NCBI RefSeq assembly: GCF_000797465.1
Contig: NZ_JSWG01000012.1
Location: 124,001-188,000, forward strand
Source: Psychroserpens jangbogonensis
Lineage (GTDB): Bacteria; Bacteroidota; Bacteroidia; Flavobacteriales; Flavobacteriaceae
DNA: 64,000 nucleotides
Direction: 5' to 3'
How positions within the stretch are numbered: the first letter of the stretch is position 1; the number at the start of each line of letters is the position of its first letter. The position numbers and the translations under genes were made by a program. Positions 1-8,255 of this stretch are shown here, piece by piece. The notes beneath the pieces are model-generated. The model saw only the letters and a list, made by a program, of their open reading frames with translations, was not told the origin of the DNA and ran no database searches.

Positions 1-1047
1 TGCCATACTTTAGGAAAATCAGAATCTTTCTTTCAAGGCACACAAGACATCGAAAAGAATCTAATTGAAATCTGTGCTGTTGATATTTTGAATGGGGAAT
101 CTGGAAAACAAGATGGATACATCGCTTCTGGAGGAACAGAAGCCAATATTCAAGCGATTTGGATTTACCGAAATTACTTTATCAATGAACATGCAGCAAA
201 TAGAGAAGATATCTGTATTATTTGTAGTGAAGACAGCCATTATTCTATGGATAAAGCGGCAAACTTATTAGTTTTAGATATTTATAAAGTCCCTGTTGAT
301 AATGATACTCGTGAAATAAAAGAAGAAACCATAAGAGAGGTTATTCAAGAATGTCAAAATCAGAATAAAAAGTACTTCATTGTTATCTGCAACATGATGA
401 CCACCATGTTTGGTTCTGTAGATAAAGTTGAAGCTTACACAAACCAACTCACAGATTTATCTTGTGAATTCAAACTACATGTTGATGGCGCATACGGAGG
501 ATTTTATTATCCGTTTATAAAAGAAGATAGCCAACTAACATTTAAAAATCAACATATTTCGTCATTCACTCTTGATGCTCACAAAATGGCTCAAGCTCCA
601 TATGGAACAGGTGTTTTCTTGATTCGTAAAGGATACATGCAAAATGTAAACACCCAACAAGCCAGTTATGTAGAAGGAGAAGATTATACGCTTATTGGCA
701 GTAGATCTGGAGCCAATGCAATTGCAGTTTGGATGATATTAGTGAAGAATGGACCTTTTGGATGGCAAGAGAAAGTGTTTATTTTACAGAAAAGAACGGA
801 GTGGATGTGTAATCAACTTAATCTATTGAATATTGAATACTTTAGACATCCAATGTCAAATATTATTACCATAAGAAGTAAATATCTAAACCAAGAAACA
901 ACATCTAAATTTGGTTTAGTTCCTGATAACCATGCAGCTCCAAATTGGTTCAAAATTGTAATTATGGACCATGTGACAATCGAAAAACTTGTTTTACTAA
1001 TTGAAGACATTAAAAGTAGTACGCCTTCAGATAACATGACTAATTAA
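1..1047 (+). CDS. PLP-dependent (group II / histidine-type) decarboxylase, 5' end cut by window
   Basis: The frame is open from base 1, so the start lies left of the window; 348 residues are visible. The protein is a fold-type I pyridoxal-phosphate decarboxylase. Visible marks are SGGTEAN (phosphate/cofactor contact), HVDGAYGGF (the Asp that pairs with the pyridine nitrogen) and DAHKMAQAPYGTG, whose Lys should form the internal aldimine. The family releases CO2 from an amino acid; the closest described type is bacterial histidine or aromatic amino-acid decarboxylase, but the substrate cannot be read from sequence. A TTG at 88 also begins an open frame, but conserved sequence continues upstream of it, so it is not the true start. 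Cytosolic, no signal peptide visible. Confidence 0.85.
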   Translation, partial: CHTLGKSESFFQGTQDIEKNLIEICAVDILNGESGKQDGYIASGGTEANIQAIWIYRNYFINEHAANREDICIICSEDSHYSMDKAANLLVLDIYKVPVDNDTREIKEETIREVIQECQNQNKKYFIVICNMMTTMFGSVDKVEAYTNQLTDLSCEFKLHVDGAYGGFYYPFIKEDSQLTFKNQHISSFTLDAHKMAQAPYGTGVFLIRKGYMQNVNTQQASYVEGEDYTLIGSRSGANAIAVWMILVKNGPFGWQEKVFILQKRTEWMCNQLNLLNIEYFRHPMSNIITIRSKYLNQETTSKFGLVPDNHAAPNWFKIVIMDHVTIEKLVLLIEDIKSSTPSDNMTN

Positions 1048-1208
1048 CTATGAAATTAATATAATTTTTACGGTTAATAGTTCGCATTGTTTTTGATATT
1101 TCACAAATAATGCTAGGTTTTGAAGAAATAGTACATGTCATGTTTTCTAATATTCACTATATTGTACTATATTCAAAAACAATCAATTGACTATTTAAAC
1201 TTTATATT

Positions 1209-1691
1209 ATGAAATCAAAATTAACATTAGCCAGTATTATTTTTTTAGTATTTTTTGCATTTACTTGTAATGCGCAAGTAGATCTTATTAATGATGAATT
1301 TCCTGAAGCAGAAAAAGAAGTCATGGAAACTTTTGGAGCGATTGCTCAAAGTATAAAGGATGGCGATCTAGATAAACTCATTGCATTTCATGCTTACGGA
1401 CCAAAATTTACAGAATTCAAAAATGGTGAGCCACGTAATGGTGATGTAGCTAATGAAGAACACGAACGAAATGTATTTGGTTCTGTAACTGAAGTTATAA
1501 AATTCGATGCAAAAGACTTAAAAATTGCTGTTTATGGCGATGTTGCTAACCTCACTTTTCATTCTGATTTCCATTTGATGTTCGGAGAAGACCTTGTTGT
1601 CGTAAACGATCAAATTACATTGCTTTTCGTTAAAACAAAAGATGGATGGAAGATGGTTCACGAACATCATTCTCCATTAAAAAAAGAATAG
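1209..1691 (+). CDS. Secreted NTF2-like / SnoaL-like protein
   Basis: 160 residues. An N-terminal signal peptide (basic MKSK, then a hydrophobic stretch ending near FTCNA-Q) predicts export to the periplasm. The mature part has the length and pattern of the NTF2-like cone fold: an opening helix (EAEKEVMETFGAIAQSIKDGD), then beta-strands ending in LLFVKTKDGWKMVHEHHSPL, the usual last strand with a conserved Trp and His. Such proteins act as small ligand-binding domains or enzymes; no specific reaction can be assigned. It stands alone, 161 bp after the decarboxylase, and is followed by a clear terminator. Confidence 0.8.
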   Translation: MKSKLTLASIIFLVFFAFTCNAQVDLINDEFPEAEKEVMETFGAIAQSIKDGDLDKLIAFHAYGPKFTEFKNGEPRNGDVANEEHERNVFGSVTEVIKFDAKDLKIAVYGDVANLTFHSDFHLMFGEDLVVVNDQITLLFVKTKDGWKMVHEHHSPLKKE

Positions 1692-1730
1692 ACAGTATTA
1701 CATTCATACTTCTACAACGTAGAACTTTAG

Positions 1731-1763
1731 GCTAGAATTTCTAATTGTAAATTCTAGCTTTTC
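1731..1763 (+). terminator. Rho-independent terminator after the NTF2-like gene
   Basis: A perfect 10-bp stem (GCTAGAATTT pairing with AAATTCTAGC) with an 8-nt loop is followed by TTTTC. It lies 39 bp past the stop codon of the plus-strand gene. Confidence 0.75.
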
Positions 1764-1790
1764 TATTTAACCAATTCTAAGGCAGACCAA

Positions 1791-2060
1791 TTAAATCAAA
1801 TTATGGTGCAAATCATTAATCGCTTCTGCCATAGAGTTGCCATAACCTCTTATAATTTTAAAGCCTTCGGCATCTACTAAAGTGACGACATGCTCATCAT
1901 TTTGATTTTCAAATTTTAAATGCTGAAATTCTATCACGCTAATAAGTTTAGTGTTGTTATTCTGTATCGAATTATTCATTGCTATATTTTTTGAGTGTAA
2001 AGGGAAAATCCAACCCTTGAAATTCCAACCTAAGTAATCATCAATCATTTTGGTCTTCAT
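1791..2060 (-). CDS. Small hypothetical protein
   Basis: 89 residues from the first ATG, or 62 from an internal ATG at 1979 (MNNSIQNNN). Not recognised as a named family. The C-terminal half (EHVVTLVDAEGFKIIRGYG, then a helix ending NDLHHNLI) reads as genuine protein, with a strand-turn-strand followed by an amphipathic helix, while the first 27 residues are less protein-like, so the shorter start is a real alternative. It lies 34 bp downstream of the DUF4249 lipoprotein on the same strand and could be the last gene of that operon. A short GTTGG/CCAAC hairpin sits in the gap. No signal peptide; probably cytosolic. Confidence 0.55.
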   Translation of the reverse strand: MKTKMIDDYLGWNFKGWIFPLHSKNIAMNNSIQNNNTKLISVIEFQHLKFENQNDEHVVTLVDAEGFKIIRGYGNSMAEAINDLHHNLI

Positions 2061-2094
2061 TTAAAAGGGTTGGCTAACCAACTAACCACTTAAA

Positions 2095-2940
2095 TTACTG
2101 AAATATGTAGGTTGACTTAACTACTTCTGTTAATCTGAAATAGCCAAAAGCATCCTTGTTTCGATTTGATTCGTTAATACAATTACCTTTTAAAGGGACA
2201 GGTATAGTTCCGAATGGATTGTCTGTGGCTTCAAATTGTATTATAAGCAGACTTATGTATTCAAAATATTGTTCTGATATACCATGAAATTCAATATCTA
2301 CGCTATCGCCTGGTTGATATTCTTCTTGGTTGATGTCTTCATCTTCATCTCTTTCGTTAAAGATGTTAATTAGATTGCCATCTACAAATTCATCTTTAAT
2401 GTCAAAAAGTGTTGGTAAAGCATCTGCCTGCTCCTGAATCTTAAAGAAGTAAAAATTCTCTTCATTTGCAGGATCTTGAAAGTCTACATTTATTTCCAAA
2501 ACATCACTTATTCCTTTATCCATTGATTGGTAAATATCTTCAATATCAACTACTGGAGTTAATGTCTCAGTTGCCGTATAAGTTTCACCAATGTAAATGA
2601 TTTCTAAAGTATAAGACTGATTTAATTCCGGAATAAAACTATTAGTTGTGTACGCTCCATTATTTTGGTCATCAAATATGAAAAACGTGCCATCGTTAGC
2701 ATTAGTAACTTTAACTGATGCTCCAGTTGCAGGAACAGACTGCTGTTCAAAATATGGCGTTGATTTACTCAGCTTTATTGTTTGATCACTTCCTGATGTT
2801 CCTTTTTCCCAATCTATTGAAGCTTCAATCACTAATCTAGATTCGGCTTCTGGGACATCTACATCTATAACATCTGTACATGATGTAAATATAATACTCG
2901 CTAGTATTACTACTATTATTATTCTTGAAATGGTTGTCAT
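2095..2940 (-). CDS. DUF4249-type lipoprotein, partner of TonB receptor
   Basis: 281 residues starting at MTTISRIII. This start is chosen because it gives a lipoprotein signal peptide with the lipobox IIFTSC; the open frame extends 64 residues further upstream, but that part overlaps the receptor gene and lacks export features. After the Cys comes TDVIDVDVPEAESRLVIEA, typical of DUF4249 proteins, then an Ig-like beta-rich domain. In Bacteroidetes such lipoproteins are encoded directly after a TonB-dependent receptor, as here (4-bp gap), and are thought to form an outer-membrane uptake complex by analogy with SusCD. The substrate is unknown. Confidence 0.85.
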   Translation of the reverse strand: MTTISRIIIVVILASIIFTSCTDVIDVDVPEAESRLVIEASIDWEKGTSGSDQTIKLSKSTPYFEQQSVPATGASVKVTNANDGTFFIFDDQNNGAYTTNSFIPELNQSYTLEIIYIGETYTATETLTPVVDIEDIYQSMDKGISDVLEINVDFQDPANEENFYFFKIQEQADALPTLFDIKDEFVDGNLINIFNERDEDEDINQEEYQPGDSVDIEFHGISEQYFEYISLLIIQFEATDNPFGTIPVPLKGNCINESNRNKDAFGYFRLTEVVKSTYIFQ

Positions 2941-2944
2941 TTTA

Positions 2945-5326
2945 TTAAAATTTAAAGTTATAAGATACTGATGGTACGATACCAAAAATAGAAGTTCTAG
3001 TTGCTTCGTTAGCTCCAGTTTCTCTGTTCTGACCAAATGAAACAGAAGCTGCATTTTTTTGATTATAAACATTGTAGATTCCAAACACCCATTCACCTTT
3101 CCATCTGTTATTTGGTTTTCTATTTGGAACATAAGTTGCAGATAAGTCTAATCTGTGATACGAAGACAATCGGTTAGAATTTCTATCGGAATAGTTTGCA
3201 ATAGAAACACCTTCATACTCGTATTGACCATTAGGATATGTTACAGGTCTTCCTGTTTGAAATACTAAATTTGATCCAAAGGTCCATTTCTCATTTAATT
3301 TATAACTTCCTGTAAGTGAAAAGTCATGGGTTCTATCTTGAGCTGTATTGTACCAATTACCATTATTAATTCCAGGGCCTCCTGCATTTCCTCCTAAAGT
3401 ACGTTGTTCAGATTTTGAAATTGTATACCCGAAAAGACCTGTGAATCTGCCTTTAGATTTTCTAAGTAATAACTCTAAACCATAACCTCTAGATTCTCCA
3501 TTTAAGATTTCAGTTTCTATTGTATTGTTCCCAATCAAATCAGATCCATCTATATAATCGATTCTATTATCTACAGTTTTATAATACACTTCAGCTTCAA
3601 ACGAATAGGCTTTATCTTTAAAGTTTCTGAAGTATCCTAAAGCAAATTGATCAGACAATTGTGGTTTAATAAACTTTCCGCTAGGTGTCCAAACATCTAA
3701 TGGTGTAACCGCTGAAGTATTAGATAATAAATGAATGTATTGCGCAGTTCTCGAATATCCAGCTTTTACTGATGATGATTCATTTAATTGATAAGACAAA
3801 CCTAATCTAGGTTCGAGATTACTAAATGTTTCTATCTCATCTCCTTTGCTGTAATCTGTTTCTCCGACGGCTGTTCCTGACTGGTAGATTCCTAAGTTTT
3901 TATTGTAAACAACAGGTTGGTTGTTTTCGTAATTCATCAAAGACTGACCTCCTAGTCTTGAAAAACTACTATATCGTAAACCATATTGGGCCGTTAATCT
4001 ATCTGTCAACTTATGCTCAGCATTAATATAAAGTCCACTTTCAAAAGCCTTCTTCTTATCTAACTGCAAAGCGTTTATAGGAGATGACTCTGAAGTAGGT
4101 TTTATTGCACCTGGATCAAAATCATAATAAATAGCATTTACTCCAAAGTCTAATTTAACCTTATCACTAGCATAATACTTTAAATCATATTTTATATTAT
4201 AATTTTTAATTGACGATACCCAATCAAACTCGAAAGCATCTAAATCTAAATCGTAATCATACTTACTATAAATCAACGATGCATTTGAAAACAACTTATC
4301 GTTAAAGATGTGATTCCATCGTAAATTTCCTGAAAGGTTTCCATAACCACTTTTAAAACCTCCTTCAAAATTAAAATTATCTCTACCAAAATAACCTGAT
4401 AAATACAGTTTGTTATTGTCATTAATTTTATAGTGAGTCTTTAAGTTTAAGTCATAGAAATTTGCACTATTTTCTTCATCTGCGGCTTTCATAAATAAAT
4501 GGGCATAAGATCCTCGACCAGCAATTAAAAATGAACCTTTATCTTTAAATAATGGGCCTTCAGCAGCTAAACGACTAGAAATTGCACCAATGCCACCAGT
4601 AAGCATAAACTTGTTAGCATTACCATCTTTTTGACGCACATCTAATACCGAAGAAACACGTCCTCCAAAGCGAGCTGGAATGGCACCTTTGTAGAGTTTA
4701 ACATCTTTAATAGCATCGGCATTAAACACTGAGAAAAAGCCTAATAGGTGTGATGTATTATAAATAATTGCCTCATCTAAAAGCACAAGATTTTGATCTA
4801 CTGCACCTCCACGAACATTAAAACCGCCTGAAGCTTCACCAGTATTCGTAACTCCAGGTAATATCTGTATAGCTTTCACTATATCTACTTCTCCAAGCAC
4901 GACAGGCATTTTTTTAATTGTAGCTACTTTAACTTTAGTAACACTCATTTGTGGACTTCTGAGACTCACACGTTCTGGCTCTTCAGAAGAGATAACAATT
5001 TCATCTAACTGTGTAGTGTCTTCTTTAATTTCAAAATCGATTTTAAAATTCTGGTCAAGTGAAATCTCCTGGGTTACATCTGCAAAACCAATGTAAGATA
5101 CTACAAGGGTGTAATTCCCTTTAGGTGCTGTAATAGAATAAAATCCATATTCGTTACTAACGGCTCCAATTGTTGTCCCTTTTAAAAACACTGAGGCTCC
5201 AAAGGTGGTCTCTCCATTTTCTGCTTCTTTTACTATACCGCTTATCGTATAATTTTCTTGAGCGAATAATGAGACAGTAAATAGTATAAATAACACTAAT
5301 AACTGATTCGTTTTTTGATTGTTCAT
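2945..5326 (-). CDS. TonB-dependent outer-membrane receptor with carboxypeptidase-like N-domain
   Basis: 793 residues. A signal peptide (residues 1-22, ending LFAQ) is followed by a carboxypeptidase-regulatory-like beta-sandwich (about 25-110; SGIVKEAENGETTFGASVFL), the plug domain (about 120-230; ILPGVTNTGEASGGFNVRGG and VLLDEAIIYN) and a 22-strand-type beta-barrel ending in the outer-membrane insertion signal (SYNFKF). It imports a ligand across the outer membrane using TonB-ExbBD energy. The partner lipoprotein follows immediately. The ligand is not evident; pairing with DUF4249 is common and not diagnostic. No clear -33/-7 promoter was found in the 170 bp upstream, which is partly occupied by a possible small gene. 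Confidence 0.93.
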   Translation of the reverse strand: MNNQKTNQLLVLFILFTVSLFAQENYTISGIVKEAENGETTFGASVFLKGTTIGAVSNEYGFYSITAPKGNYTLVVSYIGFADVTQEISLDQNFKIDFEIKEDTTQLDEIVISSEEPERVSLRSPQMSVTKVKVATIKKMPVVLGEVDIVKAIQILPGVTNTGEASGGFNVRGGAVDQNLVLLDEAIIYNTSHLLGFFSVFNADAIKDVKLYKGAIPARFGGRVSSVLDVRQKDGNANKFMLTGGIGAISSRLAAEGPLFKDKGSFLIAGRGSYAHLFMKAADEENSANFYDLNLKTHYKINDNNKLYLSGYFGRDNFNFEGGFKSGYGNLSGNLRWNHIFNDKLFSNASLIYSKYDYDLDLDAFEFDWVSSIKNYNIKYDLKYYASDKVKLDFGVNAIYYDFDPGAIKPTSESSPINALQLDKKKAFESGLYINAEHKLTDRLTAQYGLRYSSFSRLGGQSLMNYENNQPVVYNKNLGIYQSGTAVGETDYSKGDEIETFSNLEPRLGLSYQLNESSSVKAGYSRTAQYIHLLSNTSAVTPLDVWTPSGKFIKPQLSDQFALGYFRNFKDKAYSFEAEVYYKTVDNRIDYIDGSDLIGNNTIETEILNGESRGYGLELLLRKSKGRFTGLFGYTISKSEQRTLGGNAGGPGINNGNWYNTAQDRTHDFSLTGSYKLNEKWTFGSNLVFQTGRPVTYPNGQYEYEGVSIANYSDRNSNRLSSYHRLDLSATYVPNRKPNNRWKGEWVFGIYNVYNQKNAASVSFGQNRETGANEATRTSIFGIVPSVSYNFKF

Positions 5327-5372
5327 TGTTTTGATTGTTCGTTTTTAATTGATTATTGTTTTCTTTTTTAAT

Positions 5373-5501
5373 TTATCTTAAGTAATTGATTATCTGTTTG
5401 TTGTTGAAATTTTTTTCAGTTTTGTTAGACCCAGTAAACCAGCCTCTTCCTAATGGAAAATCCATACTATAATTCAATTTTTTAGGTTCTATTTTATTCA
5501 T
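5373..5501 (-). CDS. Possible 42-residue protein translationally coupled to the amidase
   Basis: An ATG overlaps the amidase stop codon in the coupled form ATGA and opens a 42-codon frame ending in TAA (begins MNKIEPKKLNYSMDFPLGRG). It is basic, with a central Gly/aromatic motif PLGRGWFTG and no membrane segment. The 4-bp overlap is the arrangement expected of an operon partner, and it fills most of the gap before the TonB receptor. No family is recognised, and short frames arise by chance in AT-rich DNA, so this remains a candidate. Confidence 0.4.
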   Translation of the reverse strand: MNKIEPKKLNYSMDFPLGRGWFTGSNKTEKNFNNKQIINYLR

Positions 5502-6958
5502 AACTCTTGATTAAACATATTTGGAATTTGGAAGCCATCTGCAAATTGTTCTAACTCCTTTGCTATTTGAAGAACTTTATAATCATGCCATTTCTGACCA
5601 TGAATTTGTATGCCTACTGGTAATCCTTTTTTTGTCATTCCAATTGGAATAACGACAATAGGATGGCCAGGAATTGTTGACGGAAAATTAAATGGGATAA
5701 ATGCTTTTGTATAAGGAACTTTTCTTCTATTTACTTCAAACGACGCTCCTGTTTTTTGATGTTGAAAAGCTGGTGCTATTGACACAGGTGTAATCCATAC
5801 ATCATGCTTTTTGAAAAATTCAGTAAATGTATCTGAAACATCTTCCTTGAGCTGTAATGCCTGAGCGTATTGATTTTTAGAGCTTTTTGCTCCTTGGCTC
5901 ATTCCTTTTGCCCATTGTCTGTCTTTATATTTTGATTTTATAAACACATAAGAAATCAATCCTTTAAATGGCATTTTTTTCAAAGCTGCACCAAAATCGT
6001 AACCTGCTATTTTTCCCCAAAGGTTAATTAAAGTGCTAGAACTATAGCTAGGTTTAGATTGAACTAGTTCGTGATTTGATTGGTGAATCTTGGTCAAAAA
6101 CTTCTGATAGACTTCTGTATAGTCTTCGTCAAGATATAGACCATCTAGAGTCTCTGAATAAGCGACTTTTAATTTCTCTCCTTTGTATTGAAACTGTTTT
6201 AAGGCTACAGGAGGATTTTCTGAAAACTGTTGTTCATTATTCCAAAGGACTTCCATAGCCAGTATTAAATCGTCCACGTTTCTGGCCATAGGACCATTAC
6301 TTACTAAATATCTGCCCAGCCTTGGTAAACCAGGCGTTACCATATTCCCTCTATTTGGTAATGCTGATTCTGTAGTACGAATTCCGCAAACACCACAAAA
6401 ATGGGCAGGCACTCTAATAGAACCTCCAGCATCTGTCCCCAATTCTAAAGCTGTAAATCCTGAAGCTAAAGCTGCTGCAGATCCACCTGAACTTCCTCCA
6501 ACAACGTGATTAAGGTTATATGGATTATTAGTTTGCCCAAACCAAGGGTTTGTTGTTTGCCAATCTAAAGCATATAGTGCTAAATTGGTTTTACCTATTA
6601 TGATGGCTCCAGCCTTTTTAAATCGCTTAACTAATTCAGCATCTGTAAGAACAATATTTGATTTTAATTTAGGATTGCCGTTGGAAGAAATTAATCCCTC
6701 AACATTAAAACTATCTTTTACAGTTATTGGCAAACCATGCAATGGTCCTAATACAATACCATCCTGTAAAAGCAGATCTTTTGCTCTTGCTTCAGAGATA
6801 ATATCATCATAATCCCTAATGTCTGATATAGCATTTATAGTTGGATTATGAATTTTAATATGATTTAAGAATTCAATCGCAACAGCTTCACAAGAGATTT
6901 TTTTATCTCTTATTAGTTTTGTTATTACTGTTGCGCTTTGAAATAATATTGGTTTCAT
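5498..6958 (-). CDS. Amidase (amidase-signature family)
   Basis: 486 residues, full length for the family. The Ser-cisSer-Lys triad is readable: Lys81 in GLPITVKDSF, Ser156 in GGSSGGSAA and Ser180 in GTDAGGSIRVP, spaced 75 and 24 residues as in fatty-acid amide hydrolase. The enzyme hydrolyses an amide bond; GatA is unlikely because gatB/gatC are absent nearby and the C-terminal half is more like stand-alone amidases. No signal peptide, so cytosolic or peripheral. Its stop codon overlaps a possible small ORF by 4 bp. Substrate unknown. Confidence 0.9.
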   Translation of the reverse strand: MKPILFQSATVITKLIRDKKISCEAVAIEFLNHIKIHNPTINAISDIRDYDDIISEARAKDLLLQDGIVLGPLHGLPITVKDSFNVEGLISSNGNPKLKSNIVLTDAELVKRFKKAGAIIIGKTNLALYALDWQTTNPWFGQTNNPYNLNHVVGGSSGGSAAALASGFTALELGTDAGGSIRVPAHFCGVCGIRTTESALPNRGNMVTPGLPRLGRYLVSNGPMARNVDDLILAMEVLWNNEQQFSENPPVALKQFQYKGEKLKVAYSETLDGLYLDEDYTEVYQKFLTKIHQSNHELVQSKPSYSSSTLINLWGKIAGYDFGAALKKMPFKGLISYVFIKSKYKDRQWAKGMSQGAKSSKNQYAQALQLKEDVSDTFTEFFKKHDVWITPVSIAPAFQHQKTGASFEVNRRKVPYTKAFIPFNFPSTIPGHPIVVIPIGMTKKGLPVGIQIHGQKWHDYKVLQIAKELEQFADGFQIPNMFNQEL

Positions 6959-7052
6959 CGTATTGAATTTATGTTTGTCAAATGTATACTTAGGTTCAGT
7001 CTTGAGTGTTCCATTTTATAAAACGGAACACCCTTTAATTGACATCAATGAT

Positions 7053-8018
7053 TTACAAGTGTTTTGCTTCTGTATATTTAAAATACTGACCATTAGTTGA
7101 GGCTTTTTTAATTGAGCCTCCTTTTGCTACCTTAAACACAGCTACTCCTTTTGAAGTGTCTTTTTTGATGTTACTGTTTTTAAAACCCTCAAAAGCATCT
7201 TTGTTTTCAAAGAAGATAATCTCACTAAACCTCCTATTCATCGTTTTAGTCATCTTTGAATTCTGTTTTAATTTTGAATAACCTATAGCTTGTCCGTTTT
7301 TAAACACAACACCTTCACCAAGAACAATAATACTCGATCCTACTTTTTTGATTTTTGGAAAGACAGCATAAGCATAAGCGCTGTTTTTTAAGGATTTTAG
7401 CTCTTGATTGTTTTCAATAACTTGTCCAATTGTTTTTTTAGAGTCCTTAATAAGTTGTTCATTCACTACACCTTTTGGTATGTATTTAAAATGCTGACCT
7501 CCTATTGAAGCCTCATACATTAAACCACCTTTTGTCATTGTAAATACTGCTACTCCATTTTGATAAGCCATATCAATTGATGCTCCTTTTTTCAAAGCTA
7601 CCGCTGACGCTTGTGCATCAAACTTTAATTTTCCATTGGTGAATTTTTCAAAAGAATCCTTATTTTCAAAAAAGATGACTTCGCTGTATTGTTGTCCACC
7701 AAATTGTAAGCCAAATGATGCTTGTTTTAATTTAGACACTCCTACGACTTGATGCATTTCAAAAAGAATCCCTTTACCCATTGCTCCACCAATACCGATA
7801 CCAGCTTTTGTTATTTTTGGAAAAACAACATAGCCATAAGACTTATTGTAAAATGATTCTAGTTTTGGAGTTTTTTCAAGCATTGTTTTTAAGGCCTCGT
7901 TTGAATCATTTGTTAATTCTGGATTCCAACCACCTACTTGTGCATTCATTGTAATTGAAATAATAAGTGCTAATACAGCTGTTATTATTTTCCCTTGTGT
8001 TAATTGTACTGTTTTCAT
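7053..8018 (-). CDS. Secreted tandem SYLF-domain (Ysc84-like) protein
   Basis: 321 residues with a signal peptide (ending ITMNAQ). Two copies of the SYLF/Ysc84 lipid-binding module follow each other: the first about 40-185 (SYGYVVFPKITKAGIGIGGA and VIFFENKDSFEKF, closing GGQHFKYIP), the second about 195-318 (AYAYAVFPKIKKVGSSIIV and IIFFENKDAFEGF, closing NGQYFKYTE). SYLF proteins bind phospholipids, and bacterial ones are exported. Most have one domain, so the duplication is notable. Monocistronic; a -7-like CATCTTTG with TTG 16 bp upstream at 8076-8102 may be its promoter. An imperfect inverted repeat lies 122 bp upstream. Confidence 0.85.
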   Translation of the reverse strand: MKTVQLTQGKIITAVLALIISITMNAQVGGWNPELTNDSNEALKTMLEKTPKLESFYNKSYGYVVFPKITKAGIGIGGAMGKGILFEMHQVVGVSKLKQASFGLQFGGQQYSEVIFFENKDSFEKFTNGKLKFDAQASAVALKKGASIDMAYQNGVAVFTMTKGGLMYEASIGGQHFKYIPKGVVNEQLIKDSKKTIGQVIENNQELKSLKNSAYAYAVFPKIKKVGSSIIVLGEGVVFKNGQAIGYSKLKQNSKMTKTMNRRFSEIIFFENKDAFEGFKNSNIKKDTSKGVAVFKVAKGGSIKKASTNGQYFKYTEAKHL

Positions 8019-8139
8019 TTTTATAAATTTTAATTATTAACGAATGAACTATTTCATATCGTTTTAATTCTTGTACAAAGATGTGGCAGTTTTGAATCTC
8101 AAAAGGTCAAGTATACAAGCCGGATAAAAACAGAGGTAC

Positions 8140-8180
8140 GCGCTTATAGGTAAGCACTCAAAAAAGGAGTGTTTATAAGC
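8140..8180. repeat. Imperfect inverted repeat between SYLF gene and AraC regulator
   Basis: CGCTTATA pairs with TATAAGCG, and inside these AGCACTC pairs with GAGTGTT (one G-T) around a short A-rich loop; four bases (GGTA) bulge on the left arm. Only TTTT follows on the plus strand and no T-run on the minus strand, so it is a weak terminator at best. It could be an operator in the upstream region of the SYLF gene, or a hairpin in the 3' end of the AraC transcript. Confidence 0.5.
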
Positions 8181-8255
8181 GTTTTAAGAGAATTATAAAT
8201 ACTAATAAAAGAGGTGTGTATTTACAAGCAAAATGAATTATTGGTAAAAAAAAGC

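Noticed and set aside
2941-3132. Longer N terminus for the DUF4249 lipoprotein reaching into the receptor gene
   Set aside because: It would overlap the receptor's 3' end by about 190 bp and would destroy the lipoprotein signal that begins at 2940.
5498-6958. Assignment of the amidase as GatA
   Set aside because: No gatB or gatC nearby, and the sequence has the generic amidase-signature triad without GatA-specific context.
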